Shown one piece after another: positions 1-5,924 of a stretch of 9,929 bases of DNA. The position numbers were made by a program, and so were the translations under genes. The notes beneath the pieces are model-generated. The model had not been told where the DNA came from. It made no database searches and was given only the letters and a program-made list of their open reading frames with translations. This stretch comes from Streptosporangiaceae bacterium (GTDB taxonomy: Bacteria > Actinomycetota > Actinomycetes > Streptosporangiales > Streptosporangiaceae). Numbering within the stretch: the first letter of the stretch is position 1; each line of letters opens with the position of its first letter. The stretch spans positions 1-9,929 of the forward strand of contig JASIBJ010000270.1 in assembly GCA_030045215.1 (NCBI GenBank). Direction: 5' to 3'.

Positions 1-1
1 G

Positions 2-418
2 TCGCGGCGTATCGCGGCGACGAGCGCGCCGCTGATCTCGTCCGCAGTCAAGCTGGCCCGCGGTCATCCGACCGAGGCGCTCGCGCTGGTGCTCCTCGGC
101 CTGGGCGGCGCGATCTTCCCGCCGGTGTGGCTACTCGGGGTGATCGCCGCGCTCGCGTCGAAGGCCTGGGATTACCGCGACAAGTGGATCGGGCTGGCCG
201 GTCCGGTGCTGCTGCTCATCGTCGGCACGGTGGCCGGGATATCACTGGGCGCCTCGCGCTCGTCGATGGGCAGCTACGCCCACGAGGGCTGGATGTACGC
301 CGACGTACTCAGCCGGGTCGGGGCGGTTCTTGGCACCGCCTATCTGGTCTGGCGACTCAGGCACCCGAGGCGCGAGCCACCGATCCCGCCATGGACCAAG
401 GCGCACAAGGTCGGCTGA
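2..418 (+). CDS. Integral membrane protein, C-terminal part (5' end outside window)
   Basis: The frame is open to the left edge and ends at TGA 416-418, so this is the C-terminal 138 codons of a longer gene. An internal GTG at 89 is unlikely to be the start, because the upstream codons (through ARGHPTEALAL) read smoothly into the first membrane segment. Visible segments: a long hydrophobic stretch around ALALVLLGLGG to GVIAALAS that could be a re-entrant hairpin or one to two helices, a second helix around GLAGPVLLLIVGTVAG, and a third around VGAVLGTAYLVW. A basic, proline-rich tail (RHPRREPPIPP) follows and is probably cytoplasmic. The DYRDKWIGLAGP stretch between the first two segments looks like a conserved loop of an actinobacterial membrane family, but I cannot name the family or a function. 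It lies just upstream of the cold-shock gene in the same direction, separated by a terminator-like hairpin, so co-transcription is not assumed. Confidence 0.7.
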   Translation, partial: SRRIAATSAPLISSAVKLARGHPTEALALVLLGLGGAIFPPVWLLGVIAALASKAWDYRDKWIGLAGPVLLLIVGTVAGISLGASRSSMGSYAHEGWMYADVLSRVGAVLGTAYLVWRLRHPRREPPIPPWTKAHKVG

Positions 419-505
419 GCCATCCCGGCGGCGCGACCTACGTCGTTGGCCATCACGGAGTGGGGCCGCCTGCAGCGCCGTCGGCGCCCGCCTACCGATA
501 ACCTG

Positions 506-541
506 GTGGGCACGCGCCCGCGGGCGCGGCCACATTTTGTT
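506..541 (+). terminator. Rho-independent terminator candidate
   Basis: GTGG (506-509) pairs with CCAC (530-533), and CGCGCCC (513-519) pairs with GGGCGCG (522-528), with a small internal mismatch. ATTTTGTT (534-541) follows directly. A GC stem followed by a T-run is rare in DNA this GC-rich. It lies about 90 nt after the membrane-protein stop and 25 nt before the cold-shock start, so it would end the upstream transcript and insulate csp. It could instead be part of the csp leader if csp is transcribed from further upstream. The central two bases cannot form a loop, so one or two central pairs must open. Confidence 0.55.
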
Positions 542-551
542 CCGACTCGCG

Positions 552-557
552 TAAGGT
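552..557 (+). promoter_or_regulatory. -10 element (TAAGGT) for leaderless csp transcript
   Basis: TAAGGT fits the actinobacterial TAnnnT -10 pattern and lies 8 nt before the GTG at 566. A transcript starting 7-9 nt after the -10 would begin at or within a base or two of the start codon. No convincing Shine-Dalgarno sequence is present, which fits leaderless translation. No good -35 hexamer is visible at 17-18 nt upstream, where GC-rich stem sequence lies. This is an inference from spacing only. Confidence 0.4.
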
Positions 558-565
558 TCCCGCTC

Positions 566-949
566 GTGCCTACTGGCAAGGTCAAGTGGTATGACACCGA
601 AAAGGGTTACGGCTTCCTCTCCCGTGACGACGGCGGTGAGGTTTTCGTGCACTCAACCGCACTTGACCCTGCCGGAACCGCCTTGCGGCCGGGCCAGCGA
701 GTAGAGTTCGGCGTCGCCGAGGGCCGCCGCGGGACTCAGGCACTGCAGGTGCGGGTGCTTGAGCCGCCACCGACTGTGTCCAAGGCCAGCCGGAAGGACC
801 CGGAGGAGATGGTCCTGATCATCGAGGACCTGATCAAGCTGCTGGACGGCGTGTCGAACACCTACCGCCGGTCCAAGCACCCCGACAGCCGCGACGCGAA
901 GAAGATCGCGGCGGTGCTCCGGGCCGTCGCCGCTGACCTGGAGACCTGA
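566..949 (+). CDS. cspB: Cold-shock domain protein with C-terminal extension (CspB type)
   Basis: A 127-residue protein. Residues 1-67 form a cold-shock OB fold that binds single-stranded RNA/DNA: MPTGKVKWYD at the N terminus, RNP1 KGYGFL at 13-18 and RNP2 VFVHS at 26-30. Classical Csp proteins are about 67 residues. This one continues for 60 more, with a basic linker (SKASRKDPEE) and predicted helices at about 81-95 and 110-126. That layout matches M. tuberculosis CspB (Rv0871, about 135 aa, recalled) rather than the short CspA-type proteins. The GTG at 566 is chosen because the fold starts there; the upstream in-frame codons from 446 give no recognisable protein. Probable role: RNA chaperone or nucleic-acid-binding regulator in the cytoplasm; the function of the tail is unknown. 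It converges on the MFS gene with only 16 nt between the stop codons. Confidence 0.9.
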   Translation: MPTGKVKWYDTEKGYGFLSRDDGGEVFVHSTALDPAGTALRPGQRVEFGVAEGRRGTQALQVRVLEPPPTVSKASRKDPEEMVLIIEDLIKLLDGVSNTYRRSKHPDSRDAKKIAAVLRAVAADLET

Positions 950-965
950 GCCGCGCTGCCGCTGA

Positions 966-2438
966 TCAGCCGGTGGAGCCGGCCGGATGAGACCGCAGGA
1001 CTCGCCGACGACGTGACAAGATCATTGTGCACAGGGCCAGGGCCAGGCCGACGGCGGCCACGGTGAGTCCGGTCAGCCCGCTATTCGTCAGGGACAGCGC
1101 AATCCCGATCAGGCCGCCGATCACGAGCGCCAGCTGGTGGATCGTCTCGGAGAACGAGAACGCCGAGGACCGCTTCTCCTCGGGTATTTCCCGCTGCAAT
1201 ATCGAGTCGAGCGAGGCCTTGACCAGGGTTTGGGCGATCGTGGCGGCCAGCGCCACGATCAGCACGGCCGGCAGGCCGAACATCGTCGCGCCGATGATCG
1301 TCACCAGCATGGACACCACGAGCACCACGAAGATCAGCAGCTGAGGCGCCCTGGCACGCAGCGCGGAGCCGATCCCGGTCCCGACGATGCCGCCGATCGC
1401 AATGACCGCGGCCAGCCCGCCCAGGGCGATCTTGTCGGAGGTATGGCCGAACTTCTCCGTCCGCAGGATGAACGCAAGGAAGGAGATCATGAAGCCGTAG
1501 AAGACCCGCACCGTGGCGTTCGCCTGCATAGCCTCGACCACGGCCGGCCCGAGCTTCGGGACCGCGAACGGCCTGCGCCGCGGCGCTGGCGCCATACCCG
1601 GCACCGTGTAGGGCCGGGTTGACGTGCCGCCAGGGTGGCCCGTCGCGCTGTTGGCGGCCGCATCTGGAGTCTCGACGCCGTCCTCCTCATCGACCCGAGC
1701 AGGCAGACGCAGCCCGAGCACCATCGAGGCCAGATAGATGATCGTCGCCAGCCGCAGCACCCAGGCAGCCCCGCCGGAATGATCACCGAGCACGTGGTCG
1801 ATGCCCAGTGCCAGCCCGGCGCCGACCGACGTGCTCAGCAGGGATGCGAGGTTGAACCGCGAGTTGGCAGAGACCAGCGTGACCTTCGGCGGCAGCAGCC
1901 GCGGGGTCACGGCCGACTTGGTCACCGCATAGGCCTTCTGCAGCACCAGGACACCCAGGGCGGCGGGCAGCAGGGTCACGACGTCGTTGTGCTGGACGGC
2001 GCCAGCCATGCCCCAGCACAGCAGGCCACGGGCCAGGAACGTGCCAATGAGGATGTACTTGTTGCCGCTCCGAACGCGGTCAAGCATGGGCCCGATCAGC
2101 GGGGCAAGGATCGCGTAGGGCGCGATGGTCACGATCAGCGCGAAAGCTGCGCGACCGCGGGCTTGTTCGGCAGTGGAGCTAAAGAAAAGCGTGCCGGCTA
2201 GGGCAATTACCACAAATGCATCGCCGATTGATCCGGCGATCGAGAGCTCGATCAGATTAGACAGGCCGGTCTGGCCCGCACCCGATGCAGTAGTAAAGCG
2301 ATGCACGATCCGGCCGGTGCCCTTGGCGGCCGCGGCGCCGACCCTGGCGGCCTTCGCACCGCCCCTGGCCGCCTTCTGCGAGGCGGAGATTACCCGGCTG
2401 GCCCTGGTGGGCCGCTCCCCCGTGCCGGTATCTGCCAT
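966..2438 (-). CDS. MFS-like 12-TM membrane protein (Rv0876c type)
   Basis: A 490-residue integral membrane protein starting at ATG 2438. About 12 hydrophobic segments can be drawn, six before and six after a long cytoplasmic loop (about residues 250-305, rich in Pro/Arg, with APAPRRRPF). This is the two-bundle layout of the major facilitator superfamily. Examples are GDAFVVIALAGTLFF, IAPYAILAPLIGPMLDR (with a GPMLDR loop resembling the MFS A-motif region), ALGVLVLQKAYAV, and after the loop VFYGFMISFLAFILR and LLIFVVLVVSMLVTIIG. The first 50 or so residues are not hydrophobic but Ala/Lys/Gly/Arg-rich (SQKAARGGAKAARVG), like a cationic amphipathic helix ahead of TM1. The sequence and its divergent placement next to a DUF3027 gene match M. 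tuberculosis Rv0876c as recalled. The substrate is unknown. No strong SD precedes the ATG. The gene ends 16 nt from the csp stop on the other strand. Confidence 0.85.
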   Translation of the reverse strand: MADTGTGERPTRASRVISASQKAARGGAKAARVGAAAAKGTGRIVHRFTTASGAGQTGLSNLIELSIAGSIGDAFVVIALAGTLFFSSTAEQARGRAAFALIVTIAPYAILAPLIGPMLDRVRSGNKYILIGTFLARGLLCWGMAGAVQHNDVVTLLPAALGVLVLQKAYAVTKSAVTPRLLPPKVTLVSANSRFNLASLLSTSVGAGLALGIDHVLGDHSGGAAWVLRLATIIYLASMVLGLRLPARVDEEDGVETPDAAANSATGHPGGTSTRPYTVPGMAPAPRRRPFAVPKLGPAVVEAMQANATVRVFYGFMISFLAFILRTEKFGHTSDKIALGGLAAVIAIGGIVGTGIGSALRARAPQLLIFVVLVVSMLVTIIGATMFGLPAVLIVALAATIAQTLVKASLDSILQREIPEEKRSSAFSFSETIHQLALVIGGLIGIALSLTNSGLTGLTVAAVGLALALCTMILSRRRRVLRSHPAGSTG

Positions 2439-2646
2439 GGCTCAAGTATTGGGCCTATGCGGGCGTGGACAAGACAGCGCGGTACTCCTTTGCCGCTTGA
2501 TCTGAGGCCCTTTACGCCATGGCGCCGGAGGAAGAAGGCCGAGTGCGGCGCCGACCGGTGGTGGTCTCGGTCCGACGAGTCAGGCAAGGGTGTAAGAATG
2601 AGTGCTCGGCCTTCTGTCACGATCTCATGAGGAACGATTACTGACC
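2439..2646. other. Divergent intergenic region (MFS / DUF3027) with two mini-ORFs
   Basis: Two hundred and eight nucleotides separate the divergent starts, so promoters for both genes should lie here. I see no convincing -35/-10 pair for either. On the plus strand, an AAGGG at about 2586-2590 precedes ATG 2598, which opens a 10-codon frame (MSARPSVTIS) ending at TGA 2628-2630. An ATG at 2627 overlaps that stop as ATGA and opens a 5-codon frame (MRNDY) ending at 2644, two bases before the DUF3027 GTG at 2647. These may be chance or may be leader peptides. Confidence 0.35.
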
Positions 2647-3519
2647 GTGAGCCCCACCCGTACACGCACCGCCGTCCTCGATGAGGCCTGCGTCCAGGCC
2701 GTCGACCTGGCCCGCGAGGCCGCGGTGGACCTGGCCGGCGCCGACCTGGTCGGCGAGCACGTGGGCGTGCAGGCCGAGGACGAGCGGGTCGTCACGCACC
2801 TGTTCAACTGCCTGGACCGGGCCTATGTCGGATGGCGATGGGCGGTCACCGTCACCAGGGCATCCCGTGCCAAGAACGTCACGGTCGACGAGGCAGTGAT
2901 GCTGCCGGGCCCGGATTCGCTGCTTGCACCCGATTGGGTGCCGTGGAGCGAGCGAGTACGCCCCGGTGACCTGGGTGTCGGTGACATCATGCCCGCCGCT
3001 ACCAATGACGAGCGGCTCGTTCCCGTGGCCGCGCTCGAGGGCGACGACGGCGTCCTGGACTGGGACGACAGCGCGAGCTGGGAGGCGAGCCAGGAACTCG
3101 CCGAGACGGTCGGCCTGGCCCAGGACGAGAGCGAGCCCGCCCCGCGAAAGCGCACCAGGGTCCTGTCGGCCATCGGGCGCGATACCACCGCGATCCGCTG
3201 GTACACCAGCGAGCACGGGCCGGGAACTCCCCTGGCCCGAGCCGCGCCTGGCCCCTGTCTGACCTGCGGGTTCCTGACCGGGCTGGCCGGGCCGCTTGGC
3301 CGGGTGTTCGGGGTCTGCGCCAATGAGTATGCGCCCGACGACGGCCGGGTCGTGTCGCTCGACCACGGCTGCGGAGCGCACTCGGAGGCGCTGACAGCGG
3401 GAGGTCCGGGCTTCGCCGGGATCGCACCGGTCATCGACGAGATCGGCTACGACCTGGTGGACATGCCGGGCGTCGCGCTGGCCGACACCGTATTTGAGTC
3501 GCTCGACCACGAGTCCTGA
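2647..3519 (+). CDS. DUF3027 family protein (Rv0877 type)
   Basis: A 290-residue soluble protein with no signal peptide or membrane segment. I recognise it as DUF3027 from blocks such as LVGEHVGVQAEDERVVTH (34-51), GWRWAVTVTRA (62-72), VTVDEAVMLPGPD (78-90), LLAPDWVPWSERVRPGDLG (92-110) and FGVCANEYAPDDGRVVSLDH (221-240). The C-terminal region carries CxxC (Cys204, Cys207), Cys224 and Cys242, flanked by His240 and His245, a spacing that suggests a structural zinc site. Between 130 and 170 there is an acidic, lower-complexity linker. The family's function is not known to me; it is an actinobacterial neighbour of the Rv0876c-type transporter. GTG 2647 is chosen because family-like sequence begins soon after; GAGGAA at 2629-2634 is a rather distant SD (about 12 nt). 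GTG 2602 in the same frame is an alternative adding 15 residues. Confidence 0.85.
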   Translation: MSPTRTRTAVLDEACVQAVDLAREAAVDLAGADLVGEHVGVQAEDERVVTHLFNCLDRAYVGWRWAVTVTRASRAKNVTVDEAVMLPGPDSLLAPDWVPWSERVRPGDLGVGDIMPAATNDERLVPVAALEGDDGVLDWDDSASWEASQELAETVGLAQDESEPAPRKRTRVLSAIGRDTTAIRWYTSEHGPGTPLARAAPGPCLTCGFLTGLAGPLGRVFGVCANEYAPDDGRVVSLDHGCGAHSEALTAGGPGFAGIAPVIDEIGYDLVDMPGVALADTVFESLDHES

Positions 3520-3556
3520 CGCCGTCGTGGCCTGCCGGGCGTGGCTTTGACCCCCG

Positions 3557-3589
3557 CGGCAGCCGCGAGGCTTGCGGGCGGGGCTGCCG
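3557..3589. terminator. GC-rich hairpin in convergent gap, possible bidirectional terminator
   Basis: CGGCAGCC (3557-3564) is the exact reverse complement of GGCTGCCG (3582-3589). An alternative inner pairing is CCGC (3563-3566) with GCGG (3574-3577). It sits in the 74-nt gap between the DUF3027 stop (3519) and the DUF2530 stop (3594), where both convergent transcripts should end. There is no T-run on either side, so it would be a non-canonical actinobacterial terminator or simply a strong fold. Confidence 0.4.
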
Positions 3590-3593
3590 GCGG

Positions 3594-3881
3594 CTAACCC
3601 TCGTTCCCCGTATCGGCGGCTTGCGCGGCCGCCCGCTGCTCTCGGCGCTGCGCTGCCCTGGCCCGCGACTTTTTCAGGTACGGCACGTAAACCAGGCCAA
3701 ACACCCCCATGCACACTCCGCCCACGGGGACCCATATCCACCATTGGTCGGCTCGCGCAAGGTCGCCGCGCACAATAAGCAGCACGACGAGCGCTACCGC
3801 CCATGCGGCCGTGAGGACGCCGGTGATGAGCCGGTCGTCGCCTTCCAGTGGCGGCGGGGCTGGCCGTCGCGGAGTGCTCAC
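3594..3881 (-). CDS. DUF2530 small membrane protein (Rv0879c type)
   Basis: A 95-residue protein starting at GTG 3881. Short Pro-rich N terminus (RRPAPPPLEGDDRL, 5-18), a first membrane helix at about 19-38 (VLTAAWAVALVVLLIV), a short loop with the aromatic cluster WWIW (47-50), a second helix at about 50-68 (VPVGGVCMGVFGLVYVPYL), then a strongly basic tail (KKSRARAAQRREQR) that should be cytoplasmic by the positive-inside rule. The PPPLEGDDR opening and WWxW before the second helix are what I recall of DUF2530. Function is unknown. The order DUF3027, DUF2530, MarR copies Rv0877, Rv0879c, Rv0880 (with a PPE gene intervening in M. tuberculosis). A TAGCCT -10-like hexamer lies 6 nt before the GTG, suggesting a leaderless mRNA. 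Confidence 0.85.
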   Translation of the reverse strand: MSTPRRPAPPPLEGDDRLITGVLTAAWAVALVVLLIVRGDLARADQWWIWVPVGGVCMGVFGLVYVPYLKKSRARAAQRREQRAAAQAADTGNEG

Positions 3882-3887
3882 CGCCCC

Positions 3888-3893
3888 AGGCTA
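3888..3893 (-). promoter_or_regulatory. -10 element (TAGCCT) for leaderless DUF2530 transcript
   Basis: Read on the minus strand, TAGCCT (TAnnnT) ends 6 nt before the GTG at 3881, so the transcript would begin at or next to the start codon. No good Shine-Dalgarno sequence lies in the intervening GGGGCG. No clear -35 is visible. The arrangement matches that seen for csp in this window. Confidence 0.35.
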
Positions 3894-4032
3894 GCCGCCA
3901 GTCTGGCCTCGGGGATGCGTCGGCGGCACGGCCGTGCGACGATTCTGCCGGAACCGCGCCATCGGGCCCGGCCAGGCCAGCCTGCGTCGTACCGATGTCG
4001 CGGTGAGCAACATGTCCGTTCCGCGCGCTGCT

Positions 4033-4062
4033 TTGACGGAGTAAAACCGCTCCGGGTAAAGT
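4033..4062 (+). promoter_or_regulatory. Housekeeping-type promoter of the marR-MFS operon
   Basis: TTGACG (4033-4038) is a 5/6 match to the TTGACA -35 and is followed after 18 nt by TAAAGT (4057-4062), a TAnnnT -10. Transcription should start at about 4068-4071, giving a leader of roughly 22-25 nt before the MarR ATG. The region is noticeably richer in A/T than its surroundings, and this is the best-formed promoter in the window. Confidence 0.65.
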
Positions 4063-4088
4063 TAGCAAGAGTAATGACTCAGGTTAAC
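4061..4088. promoter_or_regulatory. 28-nt imperfect dyad, probable MarR operator
   Basis: The left arm GTTAGCAAGAGT (4061-4072) and right arm ACTCAGGTTAAC (4077-4088) match as inverted repeats at 9 of 12 positions around the centre AATG. Inner half-sites GAGT/ACTC and outer half-sites GTTA/TAAC are perfect. The dyad covers the end of the -10, the expected start point and the leader, ending 4 nt before the MarR ATG. This is a typical place for autorepression by a MarR dimer. Binding is inferred, not shown. Confidence 0.55.
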
Positions 4089-4092
4089 CAAA

Positions 4093-4545
4093 ATGAGCAC
4101 GCCACTTCAGACCAGGTCCGACGCCGGCCTGGCCACCGCCCTTCGGATCTCGGTGAGTCGGCTGGCGCGCCGGCTGCGGGCCGAGCGGATGGCCAAGGGC
4201 TTGGAGCCAGGCTTGTCCGACACGCAGTTGGCCGCGCTGTCAGCGCTGGAGCGGCACGGTGCGATGACGCCGGGCGAGCTGGCGGATCACGAGAAGGTAC
4301 AGCCGCCGTCCATGACCAGGGTCATTACGGTCTTGGAGGAGCGCGGGCTGGTGATGCGGGCGCCGCACGCCAGCGACCGGCGGCAGGTGGTGCTCACGGC
4401 AACCGAACAGGGCAATGCGGTGGTGGAGCAGTCGCGGCGGCTGAGGGAAGCATGGCTGGCGAAGCGGCTGAGGGAGCTGACGCCGCAGGAGCGAGCGCTG
4501 CTGCGGCAGGCGGCGCCGATTCTGGAGAAGCTCAGCCAGTCGTAA
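4093..4545 (+). CDS. MarR family transcriptional regulator
   Basis: A 150-residue cytoplasmic DNA-binding protein. Winged-helix domain at about 42-104: LSDTQLAALSALERHG (41-56), MTPGELADHEKV (58-69), recognition helix PPSMTRVITVLEERG (71-85), and a wing with the DRR signature (HASDRRQVVLT, 92-102). Helices at about 10-36 and 104-148 form the dimer interface. Length is typical of the family. ATG 4093 is the only sensible start; the SD is weak (AGG near 4081-4083). It is first in an operon with an MFS exporter whose start lies inside its 3' end, so it probably represses itself and the exporter through the dyad at 4061-4088 and is released by a small-molecule ligand. The ligand cannot be told from sequence. 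Position corresponds to M. tuberculosis Rv0880 (recalled). Confidence 0.9.
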   Translation: MSTPLQTRSDAGLATALRISVSRLARRLRAERMAKGLEPGLSDTQLAALSALERHGAMTPGELADHEKVQPPSMTRVITVLEERGLVMRAPHASDRRQVVLTATEQGNAVVEQSRRLREAWLAKRLRELTPQERALLRQAAPILEKLSQS

Positions 4546-5837
4546 CCGCAGGCGAAGCCGGCGACCTGGCCACCGGCAAGGTCGGGTGGGGCAGGCAGAC
4601 CTTCGGGTCGCTGCAGACGCGCAACTACCGGCTCTTCGCATCCGGGCAGGTCGTGTCGAACACCGGCAGCTGGATGCAGCGGGTCGCCCAGGACTGGCTG
4701 GTCCTGCAGCTCACTCACAACAGCGGTACGGCTCTCGGCATCACGACCGGGCTGCAGTTCGCTCCGATGCTGTTCAGCATGTGGGGCGGCGTGATCGCCG
4801 ACCGCTACTCCAAGCGCCGGATCCTGATGACGACCCAGACGCTGATGGGCGGCCTGGCGCTAGTGCTCGGGCTGCTCGCGCTGACCGGCGTCGTGCGCAT
4901 CTGGCAGGTCTACCTGCTGGCGTTCGCGCTGGGCATGGTCACCGTGGTCGACAACCCGACCCGCCAGGCGTTCGCCGTCGAGATGGTCGGCAAGTACGGC
5001 ATGGCGAATGCCATCGCGCTCAACAGCGCCGTCTTCAACCTGGCCAGGATCGTGGGTCCGGCGGTTGCCGGACTCGTCATCGCTGCTGTGGGAACACCCA
5101 CGGCATTCCTGATCAACGCCGCGTCCTACGGCGCGGTCATCCTCGGGCTCAGGCTGATGCGTCCGGAGGAGCTCTACCAGGTACCGCGGGCGCCGAGGTC
5201 GCCCGGCCAGCTTCGGCTGACCCTGGATTACGTGCGGGCCAGGCCGCAGCTGTGGACAACCATGCTCCTGGTCTTCTTCGTTTCGACCTTTGGCATGAAC
5301 TTCCAGGTCACGAACGCGCTGATGTCCCGGGCCGTGTTCCACACCGGCGCCAGTTCGTTCGGCCTTGCCTCGACCATGTACGCGGTCGGCGCGCTCGGGG
5401 GCGCGCTCGTCGCCGCGCGCCGAAGCCGGCCGACGCTGCGGCTGCTGATCGCCACGTCGTTCGCGTTCAGCGTGCTTGAGGTGGCCACCGGGCTGATGCC
5501 TAACTTCTGGACCTTCGCGCTGGCGCTGATCCCGACCGGGCTGGCTTTGCTGACCTACACCACAGCCTCGAACTCGACCACTCAGCTGAACACGACGGCG
5601 GAGATGCGCGGCCGGGTGATGGGCGTCTACATGATGATCTTCCTGGGCGGCGCGCCGATTGGCTCGCCGCTGGCCGGCTGGATTGCGGAGGAGTTCGGCG
5701 CGCGCATGAGCGTGATCTCCGGCGGCGTGATCTCGCTGGCCGCCACCGTCGCCGTGACCTGCCTGCTCGCCCGGATGCGCGGCACGCATGTCCGCTCCTA
5801 CCTAAGGCCCGCCGAGCTCGCGCGGATCGTCGCCTGA
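4452..5837 (+). CDS. MFS transporter, MFS_3 / EntS-like exporter
   Basis: A 461-residue inner-membrane transporter, probably a proton-driven exporter. Hallmarks of the MFS_3 (transmembrane secretion effector) group: SLQTRNYRLFASGQVVSNTGSW-type opening, then MQRVAQDWLVLQLT, an A-motif loop GVIADRYSKRRIL, and VVDNPTRQAFAVEMV with NAIALNSAVFNLARIVGPAVAG. About 12 TM segments follow, ending in a short basic tail. The start is uncertain. In the core frame there is no ATG or GTG between 4455 and 4620. ATG 4452 has a good SD (GAGG at 4443-4446, 5 nt spacing) but lies 94 nt inside marR and adds about 50 Ala/Gly-rich residues before the core; CTG 4566 would give a normal N terminus. I take ATG 4452. 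The frame is open upstream to before 3621, but that sequence overlaps marR and DUF2530 and is not coding. It is likely co-transcribed and translationally coupled with marR. Confidence 0.85.
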   Translation: MAGEAAEGADAAGASAAAAGGADSGEAQPVVTAGEAGDLATGKVGWGRQTFGSLQTRNYRLFASGQVVSNTGSWMQRVAQDWLVLQLTHNSGTALGITTGLQFAPMLFSMWGGVIADRYSKRRILMTTQTLMGGLALVLGLLALTGVVRIWQVYLLAFALGMVTVVDNPTRQAFAVEMVGKYGMANAIALNSAVFNLARIVGPAVAGLVIAAVGTPTAFLINAASYGAVILGLRLMRPEELYQVPRAPRSPGQLRLTLDYVRARPQLWTTMLLVFFVSTFGMNFQVTNALMSRAVFHTGASSFGLASTMYAVGALGGALVAARRSRPTLRLLIATSFAFSVLEVATGLMPNFWTFALALIPTGLALLTYTTASNSTTQLNTTAEMRGRVMGVYMMIFLGGAPIGSPLAGWIAEEFGARMSVISGGVISLAATVAVTCLLARMRGTHVRSYLRPAELARIVA

Positions 5838-5885
5838 CCCGGGCCGGGATGTGCGGCGTTGCTGGCGCAGCCGAGGACCGGGGCA

Positions 5886-5915
5886 TTCACACGGATCGGC
5901 CTTCGCCCTGATACC
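5886..5915 (+). promoter_or_regulatory. Possible weak promoter for thpR
   Basis: TTCACA (5886-5891) matches the -35 consensus at 5 of 6, and GATACC (5910-5915) is a poor -10 at 18-nt spacing. The expected start is within a few bases of the GTG at 5925, compatible with a nearly leaderless transcript, and no clear Shine-Dalgarno is present. Alternatively thpR is read through from the MFS gene, 87 nt upstream. Confidence 0.25.
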
Positions 5916-5924
5916 AATGGCAGC

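Noticed and set aside
2638..4068. 476-codon minus-strand frame opposite DUF3027
   Set aside because: Antisense shadow of DUF3027 extending over DUF2530 in another frame. The protein has no recognisable domain, whereas the plus-strand DUF3027 product is clearly conserved in type.
4083..4090. GGTTAACC palindrome as the stand-alone MarR site
   Set aside because: It is only 8 nt and most of it (4083-4088) forms the outer part of the right arm of the larger dyad at 4061-4088, which is a better fit to a dimer site over the promoter.
3621..4451. Upstream part of the long open frame that continues into the MFS transporter (would give a 738-residue fusion)
   Set aside because: It runs across the antisense of DUF2530, the intergenic promoter and the whole of marR, and its translation is Arg/Gly/Ala low-complexity with no domain. 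Open frames like this are common in high-GC DNA.
4860..5789. 309-codon minus-strand frame opposite the MFS_3 gene
   Set aside because: Shadow of a well-supported membrane transporter; composition is His/Arg/Gly/Gln-rich without motifs.
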